The notes: generated from the letters alone by a model not told the origin. A DNA stretch of 64,000 nt from Vreelandella neptunia (GCF_000712975.1 NZ_JHQL01000005.1:62001-126000); one strand, 5' to 3'. Positions 26,170-36,228 are shown, counted from the first letter of the stretch. A program made the numbers and translations.

Positions 26170-27600
26170 TTAGGCATCATCTGCCAGCGCAGGCAGTAGC
26201 GTTTTTAGCTTACGGGTAAGGGTATTACGCCCCCAACCAAGCAATTCAGCGGCTTCCCCTTTGCGGCCACCGGTATGCTTCAGCGCCGTTTCAATTAGAA
26301 TACGTTCAAAATCCGGCACGGCTTCTTCTAATAAGTGGGTGTGACCTTCCGCAAGCGCATGATCCGCCCAATCCCTAAACGCGGAACGCCAATCGCCATG
26401 CGCGCTGCTGTCAGAGGCAGTGACAGAGCGCAACTCGGGAGGCAGGTCCTCCACCAGAATCTCACGACCAGACGCCATTACCGTCAACCAGCGGCAAATA
26501 TTTTCTAACTGGCGTACATTGCCAGGCCAAGGAAGGCGGGTAAGGTGCGTTTCAGCATCGGGGGTGAGCACCTTAATGTCTGTCGATAACTCTTTGGCTG
26601 CTTCTGCCAAAAAATGACGTGTTAAGCGTGGGATATCTTCGCGGCGCTCGGCAAGGCGTGGCAAGTGCACACGAATCACGTTTAAACGGTGGAACAAGTC
26701 TTCCCGAAACCGGCCGTCGTCAACTAACGACTCCAGGTTCTGGTGAGTCGCGGCAATAATACGCACATCGACCTTAACGGGGGTGTGTCCGCCCACGCGA
26801 TAAAATTCACCGTCGGCTAACACGCGCAGCAAACGCGTTTGGGTCTCAGCGGGCATGTCACCAATTTCATCCAGAAACAGCGTCCCACCGTTAGCCTGTT
26901 CAAAGCGACCTTGGCGCTGCTGCGCCGCCCCGGTAAACGCCCCCTTCTCATGGCCAAACAGTTCGGACTCAATCAGATCACGGGGGATCGCTGCCATATT
27001 TAGCGCGATAAACGGCTTACCTGCCCGGGGGCTATGCTGGTGCAACGCCTGCGCCACCCGCTCTTTACCGGTGCCAGACTCGCCGTTAATTAATACCGTG
27101 ATGTGGGAATGAGAAAGCCTTCCGATCGCGCGAAACACTTCCTGCATGGCCGGCGCTTCACCAATGATCTCAGCACTCAACCCTTCCGGCACGCTGACTG
27201 GGCGCTGACGCTCTCTGGCATGAGCTACCGCACGGCGTACCAGGGCCAGCGCTTCGTCCACATCAAAGGGTTTAGGCAAGTATTCAAATGCTCCCCCTTG
27301 ATAAGACGCCACGGCGCTGTCGAGATCTGAATGCGCAGTCATCACAATAACAGGCAGATCTGGATGGGCATCACGTACCCGAGACATCAAATCAAGCCCA
27401 TCAATGCCAGGCATGCGAATGTCCGTGACAAGCACATCGGGGGGATTTTCTAACAACCGCTCCAGCGCGGTATCGGCACGTTCAATACATTCAACGTCCA
27501 GGTCTGGCTGCGCTAAAGCCCGCTCTAATACCCAACGGATGGCGCGGTCATCATCGACAATAACCACTCGTGCAACATCGGTTTGTGTCGCCTCAGTCAT
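26170..27600 (-). CDS. glnG: Nitrogen regulation response regulator NtrC
   Basis: Sigma-54 activator (476 aa) of nitrogen-starvation genes. The receiver domain (residues 8-125) has the phospho-acceptor Asp60 in VLVTDIRMPG. The AAA+ domain follows with Walker A GESGTGKE, the sigma-54 contact loop GAFTGA and Walker B LFLDEIGDM. The C-terminal Fis-type helix-turn-helix is GGRKGEAAELLGWGRNTLTRKL. The ATG at 27600 overlaps the ntrB stop (ATGA), so the longer start at 27618 is rejected. It is the last gene of a block with glnA, a DUF4124 gene and ntrB. Confidence 0.95.
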   Translation of the reverse strand: MTEATQTDVARVVIVDDDRAIRWVLERALAQPDLDVECIERADTALERLLENPPDVLVTDIRMPGIDGLDLMSRVRDAHPDLPVIVMTAHSDLDSAVASYQGGAFEYLPKPFDVDEALALVRRAVAHARERQRPVSVPEGLSAEIIGEAPAMQEVFRAIGRLSHSHITVLINGESGTGKERVAQALHQHSPRAGKPFIALNMAAIPRDLIESELFGHEKGAFTGAAQQRQGRFEQANGGTLFLDEIGDMPAETQTRLLRVLADGEFYRVGGHTPVKVDVRIIAATHQNLESLVDDGRFREDLFHRLNVIRVHLPRLAERREDIPRLTRHFLAEAAKELSTDIKVLTPDAETHLTRLPWPGNVRQLENICRWLTVMASGREILVEDLPPELRSVTASDSSAHGDWRSAFRDWADHALAEGHTHLLEEAVPDFERILIETALKHTGGRKGEAAELLGWGRNTLTRKLKTLLPALADDA

Positions 27601-28655
27601 GACGCTTCTCCGGTGCAATTAATAACCAATGGAATCAGTAAACGAAATTCGGTATGTCCAGGGCGTGAGTCGCATTCGATCAATCCTTGATGTTGGTGCA
27701 AAATCGACTGAGCAATCGATAGCCCAAGGCCGCTACCTTCAGCGCGCCCAGAAACCATGGGATAGAAAAGCGTTTCACGTAACGTTTCAGGTATGCCAGG
27801 GCCGTTATCAATCACCCCTACTTCACTGACTAAACGATGACGTTCGGCACCCAACGTAAATTGGCGGCGCGCGCGGGTGCGAAGCGTAAGTTCCGGCGAG
27901 GGAGTCCCTGCATCGCTCATGGCCTGCACGGCATTGCGCGCCACATTTAATAAGGCTTGGATCATTTGAGATTCATCGCCGGAAAGGTCCGGCAAACTCG
28001 GGTCATAATCACGTCGAATCTCAACATGCGGATGCTCGGCAATCAGCAGTGCCCGCACCCGCTCTAACACCTTATGAATATTGACCGGCTCATGTTTGAC
28101 GATGCGATTGGGACCCAACATGGAATCGACCAAATCTCTCAGGCGGTCGACCTCTTCAACAATAATATGGGTAAATTCGCGCAGCGCCGGGTCGTCCAGG
28201 TCACGTTCTAACAACTGAGCAGCACCGCGAATCCCGCCTAGCGGATTTTTAACTTCATGGGCCAAACCTCGAGCCAGCACTTTGATAGTCTCTTGCCGAG
28301 TGGTCAGCGCTTCTTCGCGGGAGATCTGCATCAGCCGGTCCCGTGGTTCTACCTCTAACAGCAGCTCATCGGCTGAAAGCGGGGTCACCGTGTAGTCCAC
28401 CGTTAAAGGCTCGCTGTTCAGCGGCGTAATGCGTGCTTCTCGCTGGGTATAGGGATGAAAGGCATCCCGCGCCTTGGCGAGGACATCGTCAATACTCTCA
28501 TCGCCCCCTAGCAGCGTATCTAAACTAATGCCCTGGACACGGCTAAAACTCACCGCTAACAACGCTTCTGCAGCTGGGTTCATCCAGCGAACGCGGAGTT
28601 CACCGTCTAGCAGCAAGACTGCGGTGGTGAGATGTTCAAGTAAGCGCTGGTACAT
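27597..28655 (-). CDS. glnL: Nitrogen regulation sensor histidine kinase NtrB
   Basis: Cytoplasmic kinase/phosphatase (352 aa) that phosphorylates NtrC under nitrogen limitation and is controlled by PII. It has an N-terminal PAS domain (about residues 6-110), the phospho-acceptor His133 in GLAHEVKNPLGG, the N box in QALLNVARNAVQAM and G boxes IDNGPGIP and GSGLGLSIAQ. The frame is open to 28730, but the ATG at 28655 (MYQRLLEHLTTAVLLLDGEL) gives the family's length and start. It overlaps glnG by four bases. Confidence 0.93.
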   Translation of the reverse strand: MYQRLLEHLTTAVLLLDGELRVRWMNPAAEALLAVSFSRVQGISLDTLLGGDESIDDVLAKARDAFHPYTQREARITPLNSEPLTVDYTVTPLSADELLLEVEPRDRLMQISREEALTTRQETIKVLARGLAHEVKNPLGGIRGAAQLLERDLDDPALREFTHIIVEEVDRLRDLVDSMLGPNRIVKHEPVNIHKVLERVRALLIAEHPHVEIRRDYDPSLPDLSGDESQMIQALLNVARNAVQAMSDAGTPSPELTLRTRARRQFTLGAERHRLVSEVGVIDNGPGIPETLRETLFYPMVSGRAEGSGLGLSIAQSILHQHQGLIECDSRPGHTEFRLLIPLVINCTGEAS

Positions 28656-28847
28656 GGCGTATCCTGAAGCGTCGCTGTAAAAAATAGTGTTATCGAGCGT
28701 ATGAAAGAGAAACTGCAAAAAGCGCGCCAATTAAGCACAAATGGCCATTTGCACGGCTAATGAGCAAGGGGCAGTGGCGTAGCGAGTCGTTATAGCGCAA
28801 ACCCTACGATAATCGCACCACTCAACGCACCATTATAGTGCGCATAG

Positions 28848-29390
28848 TTAATCAACAATAAAAATACTCACCGGATCAGTGCGGTGCTGAACGCGCCCAT
28901 CACTGTCTAGCAACTCTGCCTGTAGCTGATGTTGGCCAGCGGCTAAACCAGCAAGCCAGAAAGCATCACTGTGCAGTGCCGACTGACTTATCTCACCGTT
29001 CACCAGCAGTTGAATTCGATGATCTTCGCGAAGCGGTGGAACAACATCCACAACTACCGCGGTATGGTCGTTCTGAAGCGACGCCTCTGCCTGGGGTAGC
29101 TCAATCGCAAAACGGTCATAGGGCATAAACGGCTGACCAGGATATCCCTGTCGACGGGATGAAGCCGCAACGGGAGGCAGGGACGTGGAAACACCAGGCA
29201 AAGGCGCCAGCGTTAGCACTTCGCCACCGCGTTCCGGGTTATCGGTAAAGGTCACTTTGCCTTGTTCATCCACCACGCGGTACACCGTTTGTGACTGCGC
29301 AGCGCTTACCCACAAGCACAGCAGTAGCGTAGCCCCTGTGGATAAGCACATTTTATGTTGCAAACGTAAACTCCTTGTCATTACTGGCAC
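28848..29390 (-). CDS. DUF4124 domain protein (exported)
   Basis: A 180-aa exported protein with a signal peptide ending near AAQSQ|TVYRV. It is followed by the DUF4124 domain (VYRVVDEQGKVTFTDNPERG), then a proline-rich linker and a C-terminal Ig-like segment (about residues 115-178: HTAVVVDVVPPLREDHRIQ, then QLQAELLDSDGRVQHRT). Genes of this type recur between glnA and ntrB in gammaproteobacteria; their function is unknown. ATGs at 29390, 29381 and 29351 are all possible; the most upstream is given. It lies between the glnA terminator and ntrB. Confidence 0.8.
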   Translation of the reverse strand: MPVMTRSLRLQHKMCLSTGATLLLCLWVSAAQSQTVYRVVDEQGKVTFTDNPERGGEVLTLAPLPGVSTSLPPVAASSRRQGYPGQPFMPYDRFAIELPQAEASLQNDHTAVVVDVVPPLREDHRIQLLVNGEISQSALHSDAFWLAGLAAGQHQLQAELLDSDGRVQHRTDPVSIFIVD

Positions 29391-29412
29391 ACCTTCTCAG
29401 TTTGCTACCATA

Positions 29413-29438
29413 AAAAAACCCCGCCGAGGCGGGGTTTT
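29413..29438 (-). terminator. Terminator of glnA
   Basis: AACCCCGCC-GA-GGCGGGGTT stem. Read on the minus strand it is followed by seven T. It lies 41 bases past the glnA stop and separates glnA from the DUF4124-ntrB-ntrC unit, which therefore depends on read-through or its own promoter. Confidence 0.88.
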
Positions 29439-29478
29439 CAGGCTAATCACACCGCAAAGGTGATGTTAGCAGCCGTTA

Positions 29479-30885
29479 TTAGCAGCTGTAGTACATATCA
29501 AACTCGATGGGGTGAGTGGTCATGCGAATGCGCTCCACTTCTTCCATTTTGAGTTCAATGTAAGCATCAATCATCTCGTCGGTGAACACGCCACCTTCGG
29601 TCAAGAACGCGCGGTCTGCATCGAGTGCTTCCAACGCTTGGTCCAGGCTGTTGGCAACGGTTGGTACAGACTTGCCTTCTTCCGGCGGCAGGTCATACAA
29701 GTTTTTATCCATGGCATCGCCAGGATGAATCTTGTTTTTAATACCGTCGATACCTGCCATCAACAAGGCAGAGAACGCCAGGTAAGGGTTAGCCGTCGGA
29801 TCAGGGAAACGAGTCTCTACACGCTTACCTTTCGGGCTAGCAGTGTAAGGAATACGAATAGAGGCGGAACGGTTACGAGCACTGTAAGCCAGCATAACCG
29901 GTGCTTCGAAACCGGGTACCAAACGCTTGTACGAGTTAGTCGATGCGTTGGTGAAAGCGTTTAGTGCACGGGCGTGCTTGATAACACCACCAATGTAGTA
30001 AAGCGCCATTTCAGAAAGACCCGCGTATTCGTCACCCGCGAACTGGTTTTGGCCATCTTTCCAGAACGACTGGTGTACGTGCATACCAGAGCCGTTATCG
30101 CCAACGAGTGGCTTCGGCATAAACGTAGCGGTCTTACCGTAAGCGTGGGCCACGTTGTGGATCACGTACTTCATTTCCTGAACTTCGTCAGCCTTCTTCA
30201 CCAACGTGTTGAATTTAACGCCGATTTCGTTCTGACCTGCGTTAGCAACTTCGTGGTGGTGAACTTCTACGGTCTGGCCAATCGCTTCCAGGGTGTTACA
30301 CATCGCACCACGAATATCGTGGAAACTGTCGACCGGGGGAACCGGGAAGTAGCCGCCTTTAACCCGCGGACGGTGACCCAAGTTGCCGCCTTCCACTTGG
30401 TTACTGGTCGCCCAGGCACCTTCGTCGGACGTAATTTTGTACATAGAACCCTGAATGTCAGACTTCCAATGTACTTCGTCAAAAATGAAGAACTCAGGCT
30501 CTGGGCCAAAGAAGGCGGTATCGCCCAGACCGGTGGACTGCAGGTAGGCTTCTGCGCGCTTGGCAATAGAACGCGGGTCGCGATCATAACCCTGCATAGT
30601 GGCAGGCTCGATAATATCGCAACGCAAAATTAGGGTAGCGTCTTCAGTGAAGGGGTCAAGGAAAGCGGTACCATCTTCTGGACGCAGAATCATGTCGGAT
30701 TCGTTAATGCCTTTCCAGCCTTCAATAGAAGAACCGTCAAACATTTGACCGTTTTCAAAAAACTCTTCGTTCACGTCCCGTGCCGGAACGGTGACGTGCT
30801 GCTCTTTACCGCGCGTGTCGGTGAAACGCAGGTCTACCCATTTAACATCATGTTCTTCGATTAGCGCGAGAGTCTTGGCTGACAT
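29479..30885 (-). CDS. glnA: Glutamine synthetase, type I
   Basis: Dodecameric GSI-beta enzyme (468 aa) making glutamine from glutamate, ammonia and ATP. It starts [20 protein letters not shown]. Key segments are FDGSSIEGW near residue 50, the metal/ATP-site [12 protein letters not shown], the [10 protein letters not shown] motif and the adenylylation loop NLYDLPPEE (Tyr near residue 397). Activity is therefore probably controlled by GlnE adenylylation. The long 5' region holds a possible sigma-54 promoter and NtrC site. It is followed by its own terminator and then the DUF4124, ntrB and ntrC genes. Confidence 0.96.
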   Translation of the reverse strand: MSAKTLALIEEHDVKWVDLRFTDTRGKEQHVTVPARDVNEEFFENGQMFDGSSIEGWKGINESDMILRPEDGTAFLDPFTEDATLILRCDIIEPATMQGYDRDPRSIAKRAEAYLQSTGLGDTAFFGPEPEFFIFDEVHWKSDIQGSMYKITSDEGAWATSNQVEGGNLGHRPRVKGGYFPVPPVDSFHDIRGAMCNTLEAIGQTVEVHHHEVANAGQNEIGVKFNTLVKKADEVQEMKYVIHNVAHAYGKTATFMPKPLVGDNGSGMHVHQSFWKDGQNQFAGDEYAGLSEMALYYIGGVIKHARALNAFTNASTNSYKRLVPGFEAPVMLAYSARNRSASIRIPYTASPKGKRVETRFPDPTANPYLAFSALLMAGIDGIKNKIHPGDAMDKNLYDLPPEEGKSVPTVANSLDQALEALDADRAFLTEGGVFTDEMIDAYIELKMEEVERIRMTTHPIEFDMYYSC

Positions 30886-31357
30886 AGTGTCCTCCGGTAT
30901 GAACGTGGCTTAAAGCTTGTGACAGTAAGCTACCGATAAAAGAGTTATTCAACAATCCGGCTATCGTTGTAGCACGCCGCGAGGCATCTGCCTACGACCC
31001 GCTAGCCGCTAACAAATATAAAGCACAGAGCATGCCAACCTTGCACCAATATGGCATAAAAAAATGGCAAATCATTGTTTAATAAGTACTAAAATATTAA
31101 ATTTAATGCTTCTTAATGTAGCATACCTTCTTTCTTTTTATCCTCACCAGCTCAAAATAACGCCATAGCTTGTAAAAACGCACCAATAAAGCCCAATAAA
31201 AAACCAGAAGCACCAAAATGGAGCGCCAACCAACTAATTAATTCCTAACTGGGTATAGAAAACTTAGGCTTGCTAATAAAACAAACCAACACCTACAATA
31301 AATTACAAAAATAACCATTGGGTTACAAAAAGCGGCGTAAAGCAGGAAACCATCGAC
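30886..31357. other. Long AT-rich control region upstream of glnA
   Basis: About 470 bases without a gene between glnA (minus) and the divergent gene at 31358. Besides the candidate sigma-54/NtrC sites it contains very AT-rich stretches (31060-31130 and 31220-31330) of the kind that bend easily or bind IHF. No small gene is seen. Confidence 0.5.
31033..31058 (-). promoter_or_regulatory. Possible sigma-54 promoter / NtrC half-site upstream of glnA
   Basis: Read on the minus strand, TGGTGCAAGGTTGGCA (31048-31033) has GG and GC at the spacing of a -24/-12 promoter. Read on the plus strand, TGCACCAATATGGCATA (31042-31058) matches one full half of the NtrC dyad (TGCACCA, N3, TGG...). The two overlap, about 150 bases upstream of glnA. 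Regulation by the NtrB/NtrC pair nearby makes this plausible, but both matches are imperfect. Confidence 0.35.
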
Positions 31358-31981
31358 ATGAGCACGGTCTGTTTTATTCTAGATGCGTTAGTCACAAGTG
31401 CCCTTCTACCGCGTCACTTGCGAGCTATTCGCCAAACAGGCTTAGCAGACCACCTGCTACCCATCATCGTAACAAGTTCCACCAATGATCCACGCATACC
31501 CTGTATTGAACAGCGCTACCGCGTTCACTTCCTTATTTCGCCATCCCAGTCATTAGGCGCCAGAATCAATCAAGCTGCCTCTCTCAGCCAAGCTGACTGG
31601 TTGCTAATTGCCATGCACCAACAAGCACTAGAGGCCAATCTGTGGTGCTTACTTTATCCGCAACTGGATACCTGCCTGCTGGATGCTGTTTTGATCGATT
31701 ACCAACCACCGAGTATCTCCGAGCGGTTACTACAGCGCTTCTTAGGAGCAGGTATCGCTACTCCGCCTTACCTAGCCATCAGGCGTGCTTGGTTGGAACG
31801 TCTAGGAGGACTAGACCCTGAATTAGAAGAACCGGCGCTGGCCGATTTACTGCAACGCCTTTACGCCTGCCCCACACGTTTACAAACGTTCAGCTTAGAG
31901 GCTTCACGACTCGATCACGACTCATCGTTAATGGCCGCTAATCCTTACCGATTACCACCCACTTCGCCAACAGACACATAA
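31358..31981 (+). CDS. Glycosyltransferase family 2-like protein (divergent)
   Basis: A 207-aa protein resembling a shortened GT2 fold. It has a nucleotide-binding-like start (VCFILDALVTSALLPRHLRA), then SLGARINQAASLSQADWLLI, which echoes the Gly-Ala-Arg-x-x-Asn and aspartate-containing sugar-nucleotide site, then a helical end with RRAWLERLGGLDPELEEPALADLLQRL, a common GT2 C-terminal pattern. The usual DxD motif is replaced (AMHQQA), so it may be inactive or use another donor. It stands alone before the convergent acyltransferase. Family call is tentative. Confidence 0.55.
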   Translation: MSTVCFILDALVTSALLPRHLRAIRQTGLADHLLPIIVTSSTNDPRIPCIEQRYRVHFLISPSQSLGARINQAASLSQADWLLIAMHQQALEANLWCLLYPQLDTCLLDAVLIDYQPPSISERLLQRFLGAGIATPPYLAIRRAWLERLGGLDPELEEPALADLLQRLYACPTRLQTFSLEASRLDHDSSLMAANPYRLPPTSPTDT

Positions 31982-32006
31982 CCACCTTAATGCATAAGCG
32001 GTTGCA

Positions 32007-33032
32007 TTAAACATTCAAACGTTTGCCAAATAACATAGCGCCTGTAGTGGTGGTATTAGCAATAGTGTTCAACACAATAGAGCCAAGCACACCGACTAAT
32101 ATCAACAGTGCGGCATAGGCCATAAGCGGTAAGGTGAAAGGCCCCACGACGGCATCGGTTAATGCAAAAAACATCGGGTGGGCCAGGTAAATACCAAACG
32201 AATATACATTGATATAACGCACCCAAGCTGGTGCTTTACGACCTTTTAAGAACCCCATTAACCAAAGGGTAAACAGTACAAAGAAAGGGATTACCCACAC
32301 CTCTTTTGAAGAAAAGGCTAATCCTCCATTAAACGTGAGGGCCACGATCAACGCTACAAATCCAAGTAACCAATAGGGCTTTGATAACGATTTCATCCAT
32401 TTAGGGCGCACACACTGATCTGCTTGAGGAGCCAACGGATAATAGCGGACTAACACCAATGCCAGAAAAAATAGATAGACCCAACCCAGCGGTGCGATCC
32501 ATAGGAGATACCCAGGCGGCTCAATATCCAGCCAATACGCTAGCCCCCAATATCCCATGCTGACTAAGCACCCGCCCCACAGCCACGGCACAGGATTAAA
32601 GCGCCATAACCGAAACCGGGTATAGCACCAATACGCCGCGTAAAACTGCATGGCAATAATCAAAAAATAGCCATGCCATCCCGCATAAATAAAATACTCT
32701 TTGGCATTGTTCAAAAAACCAACAGCGTTATTGCTATCCGCTAATCGTATCCACTCCGCTGTCGAATAAATAAAGCCGTATACCAAATAAGGCAACATGA
32801 CATATTTAACGCGCTGAAGAAGAAAACCAGGTGGGACTTGCTTATCGTAACGAACAGCAAACACAAATACCGAAATAAACAAAAAGATGGGCGTGCCCAG
32901 CACAAGGGGAAGTCGCATCAAGTCGGTGACTATATTATCGACTCGCTGGTTCAAGTGATCCAACCAATGAAATAGAAATACAGCAACACACCCGTAAGCA
33001 CGCAGCCAATAAATCTCCTCGATTTTTTGCAT
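32007..33032 (-). CDS. Acyltransferase 3 family membrane protein
   Basis: A 341-aa integral membrane protein with about ten hydrophobic segments. It begins MQKIEEIYWLRAYGCVAVFLFHW, where the Arg and His match the catalytic R/H pattern of acyltransferase-3 proteins such as OatA and WecH. These acetylate sugars in surface polysaccharide or peptidoglycan. The late segment YSFGIYLAHPMFFALTD is also typical. It is monocistronic. The acceptor is unknown; the neighbouring esterase may act on the same kind of ester, but this is a guess. Confidence 0.85.
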   Translation of the reverse strand: MQKIEEIYWLRAYGCVAVFLFHWLDHLNQRVDNIVTDLMRLPLVLGTPIFLFISVFVFAVRYDKQVPPGFLLQRVKYVMLPYLVYGFIYSTAEWIRLADSNNAVGFLNNAKEYFIYAGWHGYFLIIAMQFYAAYWCYTRFRLWRFNPVPWLWGGCLVSMGYWGLAYWLDIEPPGYLLWIAPLGWVYLFFLALVLVRYYPLAPQADQCVRPKWMKSLSKPYWLLGFVALIVALTFNGGLAFSSKEVWVIPFFVLFTLWLMGFLKGRKAPAWVRYINVYSFGIYLAHPMFFALTDAVVGPFTLPLMAYAALLILVGVLGSIVLNTIANTTTTGAMLFGKRLNV

Positions 33033-33191
33033 TAGCTTCCTCGCTAATTCCTCAACACCAGCCCATCACCCAGGGTTCTCAGCACTAGACATTCAGCACC
33101 ACCCTATTGGCTGCTACCTTTAAATGAATTGAACAGCGACACACTCTGCGCTGTCGGACTGCGGTAACGTTATAAAATTCCTGGAGGCTTT

Positions 33192-34127
33192 GTGTTCGGG
33201 ACATTACTAGTAAGATACCTTTCCTCGTTAACAACACCTATTATGGGCTTACTCAGCTGGCTTATACTCAGCAGCCATGCCCTAGCAGGCGATGTTTCCC
33301 ATCAGCACTTTTTCTCGCCCACGTTAGACCATAACTATCCCTATACCGTGTATTTACCTGATGACTATGACACGGATGCGACTACGCCTTACCCAGTCGT
33401 GTATTTGCTTCATGGCTCATTTGGAAACGAACGCGACTGGGTAACACGAGGCAACTTACCCCAAACAGCAGACCGATTAATCGCAGCAGGACACTTGCCA
33501 CCGACCGTGTTTGTCATGCCCGGAAGCCGTAGTTGGTGGGTGGATGGATACAACGAGGCAGCGCGCAGCGCTTTCTTCAACGACTTACTGCCACATATTG
33601 AAAGCACTTATCATGTTGGTGGTGAACGCCACTTACGGGGCGTTGCAGGGTTATCTGCTGGTGGTTACGGCGCGCTTAATTTTGCCCTAGAGCGGCCCGA
33701 ACTATTCGCAGCCGTTGCCGCATTAAGCCCCGCCAGCTATGCACCAGCGCCGCCGGCTAATTCGTCGGCACGTCGCCATCCCGCGTTTCTAGATGAACAA
33801 GGACAATTTGACCACGAACGCTGGGAAGCGCTGAATTACACGGCTCACTTAGAAAATTATCGTCTTCAGGTCACACCGCGAACCACAGGAGAGCGCGACA
33901 TATCGCCAGTGCCTCTTTATATCAGTGCAGGGCGCAGCGATGTTTACGATGCAGAGTTCCACGCCCGCCTATTACGCCAAACGATGGAACGCATTCAGCC
34001 GGATGACGTGCGACTTGATCTTTACCCGGGTGGCCACACATGGCGCGTATGGCGAGCTAGTTTACCTGCCGCTTTAAACTTTATGTTTCAACATATTGAT
34101 CAACCAAGCGCTAACGCCGCTGAATAA
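33192..34127 (+). CDS. Secreted alpha/beta hydrolase (esterase D / PF00756 type)
   Basis: A 311-aa exported esterase. It starts with GTG at 33192, preceded by GGAGG at 33183-33187, and has a signal peptide ending near HALAG. The hydrolase core shows PVVYLLHGSFGNERDWV (oxyanion loop), the nucleophile GLSAGGYGALNFAL, an acid near SAGRSDVYDAEF and the His in GGHTWRVWR. Relatives hydrolyse feruloyl, acetyl or mycoloyl esters and S-formylglutathione. Its 3' end overlaps the convergent GGDEF gene by 28 bases. Confidence 0.85.
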   Translation: MFGTLLVRYLSSLTTPIMGLLSWLILSSHALAGDVSHQHFFSPTLDHNYPYTVYLPDDYDTDATTPYPVVYLLHGSFGNERDWVTRGNLPQTADRLIAAGHLPPTVFVMPGSRSWWVDGYNEAARSAFFNDLLPHIESTYHVGGERHLRGVAGLSAGGYGALNFALERPELFAAVAALSPASYAPAPPANSSARRHPAFLDEQGQFDHERWEALNYTAHLENYRLQVTPRTTGERDISPVPLYISAGRSDVYDAEFHARLLRQTMERIQPDDVRLDLYPGGHTWRVWRASLPAALNFMFQHIDQPSANAAE

Positions 34128-35725
34128 AGTACTGCTTGATTACGCCCCTTGGCTTTGGCCATGTACATAGCCTCATCAGCACGATGAACCAAGGCGGCTT
34201 CTTCTCTTGCGTGCAGAGGGTACATGGCCACCCCAATGCTTGCGGAAATACTCACCCGATGGCCTGCTAATAAAAATGGTTCGGCAAGTGAATTGCATAG
34301 CTGGTTAGCAACGCCCATCGCTTCGCTAGCCATTAGCGGCCCACTTAGCATCGCAACAAACTCATCACCCCCAATCCGCCCAACCACATCACCTTCACGC
34401 AGGCGATGCTTCATACGCTGGGCAACCTGCACTAATAACTGATCGCCAATCGCATGCCCCAGCCGATCATTTACCGGCTTAAAGTTATCCAAATCAATAA
34501 ACAGCAGTGCCAACTGGCGACCTTCCTGTTCACACATCTGAAGCGACTCGGCCAAGTGTGCAAAAAACTGCGCCCGATTAGGTAATTGCGTTAAAGAATC
34601 CTGCTGCGCCAAACGCCGCACCTGCTCCTCCATTTCACGACGCGGGGTAATATCGTGCGAAATACCTAAGAAACTAGTGACATGCCCCTGCTCGTCCAGC
34701 ACTGGCGCGCCGTTAGTGAAATGCCAGCGCCACTCACCACTGATATGCTGTACTCGATACTCAATGATGCCTTGCGGCTTAGCTGTCTGAAAAACCTTCG
34801 AGATATAGTGACGGCACGCCTCCAAATCCTCAGGATGCAGCACAAAGTTAATATTGCGCCCTAGCACCTCTTTCACGCGATGCCCCAAAATACGCGGCCA
34901 GTTAGGCGAGACGTACGTCAGCTCTCCCGCTGCATTTAAGGTATAAATAATATCGTTAGCCTGCTCCACCAACTGACGAAAACGCTGTTCGCTAGAGGTC
35001 AGTGCTGTTTCTAGGGATTTTCGTTGGGTAATATCATTAGCGTAGCCCGTCCATACCACACTGCCGTCTTGTTGACGGTGCGGCCTATCATTCGCCTCGA
35101 CCCAAATGATCTGGCCGTTACGGTGAAACATTCTGAATTCGTGCTGCCATGGCCTTAACGTACGCGCGCTCTCTAACGAACTCGCTATCACCGACTCTTT
35201 ATCATTTGGATGAATACTGTCCAGCAACGTTTGTGCATCCGCCAGCACCTCCATCACGCTTACCCCAAAAAACTCCTCTACACTTTCACTGACATAGCTA
35301 TAGTGCCAGGCTCCTTCCAACGAATAATGAAGCTGATAGACAAACCCAGGAAGTTGCTTAAGAAACGCATCCAACGACTCACCAAACGGCAACGACGCCT
35401 GAAGCAACGCCCCGTGCACCGCACGGTAATCGCCCGACATGACCGGTGACAGCTGCAGCTGCCAACCACAAGACGACTCCCCCCAACTAACGTTGACATA
35501 CTGTGGCACTTGCTGCGTATCGCACGCATTAATGGCAGCCATGACCTTCTCATACTCAAATGGAAAGCAGCGCCACAGCGCCGACTCACTCTCTTCTGAA
35601 ACCCAACCAGCAACACGCCGAAAGGCCGCATTGCCCTGCACATTGGACGAGCAATGCATTGAACGCTCAACGACAAACAACGGCGTCACCGACTGTTCAA
35701 ATAGCGCATGATGATTCGTCATCAA
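34100..35725 (-). CDS. PAS-domain diguanylate cyclase
   Basis: A 541-aa signalling protein that makes cyclic di-GMP. The N-terminal 370 residues contain about three PAS modules; the last two are clear from the PAC-type ends (RPWQHEFRMFHRNGQIIWVE and GIIEYRVQHISGEWRWHF). The GGDEF domain (about 375-540) starts DSLTQLPNRAQFFAHLA and has the intact active-site GGDEF, preceded by the inhibitory RxxD site (REGD), so product feedback is expected. There is no membrane segment and no EAL domain. The most upstream ATG (35725) is used; a second follows immediately. Confidence 0.9.
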   Translation of the reverse strand: MMTNHHALFEQSVTPLFVVERSMHCSSNVQGNAAFRRVAGWVSEESESALWRCFPFEYEKVMAAINACDTQQVPQYVNVSWGESSCGWQLQLSPVMSGDYRAVHGALLQASLPFGESLDAFLKQLPGFVYQLHYSLEGAWHYSYVSESVEEFFGVSVMEVLADAQTLLDSIHPNDKESVIASSLESARTLRPWQHEFRMFHRNGQIIWVEANDRPHRQQDGSVVWTGYANDITQRKSLETALTSSEQRFRQLVEQANDIIYTLNAAGELTYVSPNWPRILGHRVKEVLGRNINFVLHPEDLEACRHYISKVFQTAKPQGIIEYRVQHISGEWRWHFTNGAPVLDEQGHVTSFLGISHDITPRREMEEQVRRLAQQDSLTQLPNRAQFFAHLAESLQMCEQEGRQLALLFIDLDNFKPVNDRLGHAIGDQLLVQVAQRMKHRLREGDVVGRIGGDEFVAMLSGPLMASEAMGVANQLCNSLAEPFLLAGHRVSISASIGVAMYPLHAREEAALVHRADEAMYMAKAKGRNQAVLYSAALALG

Positions 35726-35863
35726 AGCCCCTCCACAACCCCTTAAAAGGCCACGTTAAGTGTCCACAACATCTCTGTCTATGCACAGTGGCCCTATTGC
35801 ATCAACGCACACTACACTTAAACCTCACGCTACGTGATAACGCTCAGCAAAAGGACTCTGACA

Positions 35864-36178
35864 ATGCATCAGCATATCGAATGGGATGAACCAGGCAGCG
35901 CAAGCGTCGCAGAATTTTTTAAAGATGACCCCGACCACAAACCACCTTACCCAGGAGCCATGCTCTCTGCCCGCTATCAAGGCCGCATTGTGCGCGTAAA
36001 AGTAGAGGTTTACCGTGAAGAAGATGCCGTCAGCATCGGCCACGTTGCCGCCATACTCGACCGCCAAGGGCATCACCATGACACCCACCACAAGCTTAAA
36101 GTAGGTGATATTGTCCGCCTGCCTGATGACAAACGTGCCATGGAACGCTGGGAAGACGACGAGGACGACAAAGCGTAA
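35864..36178 (+). CDS. Small acidic/histidine-rich hypothetical protein, 104 aa
   Basis: A 104-aa protein, MHQHIEWDEPGSASVAEFF onward, with an ATG at 35864 and AAAGGA upstream at about 35850. It is rich in Asp, Glu and His (RQGHHHDTHHKLKVGDIVRL and WEDDEDD), which suits a halophile's cytoplasm or metal binding. The frame open from 35834 is longer, but the chosen start has the better ribosome site. A mirror frame on the opposite strand has poorer composition. No family recognised. Confidence 0.6.
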   Translation: MHQHIEWDEPGSASVAEFFKDDPDHKPPYPGAMLSARYQGRIVRVKVEVYREEDAVSIGHVAAILDRQGHHHDTHHKLKVGDIVRLPDDKRAMERWEDDEDDKA

Positions 36179-36204
36179 CAAGCCACCCCAAGAAAATGCC
36201 TACC

Positions 36205-36228
36205 GTGCGCGGCCCCGCCGCCGCGCAC
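36205..36228 (+). terminator. Possible terminator hairpin
   Basis: GTGCGCGGC and GCCGCGCAC form a 9-bp perfect stem with a 6-base loop 27 bases past the stop of the 35864 gene, followed loosely by ATGCTTTTAA. The T run is short and displaced, so this is a weak terminator or a REP-like element. Confidence 0.5.

Noticed and set aside
29512-30633. Long plus-strand frames opposite glnA (150 and 219 codons)
   Set aside because: They are mirror frames of a highly conserved, codon-biased gene and have no recognisable domains.
35825-36181. Minus-strand frame of 118 codons opposite the 35864 gene
   Set aside because: The plus-strand frame has a ribosome site and soluble acidic composition; the mirror frame has neither.
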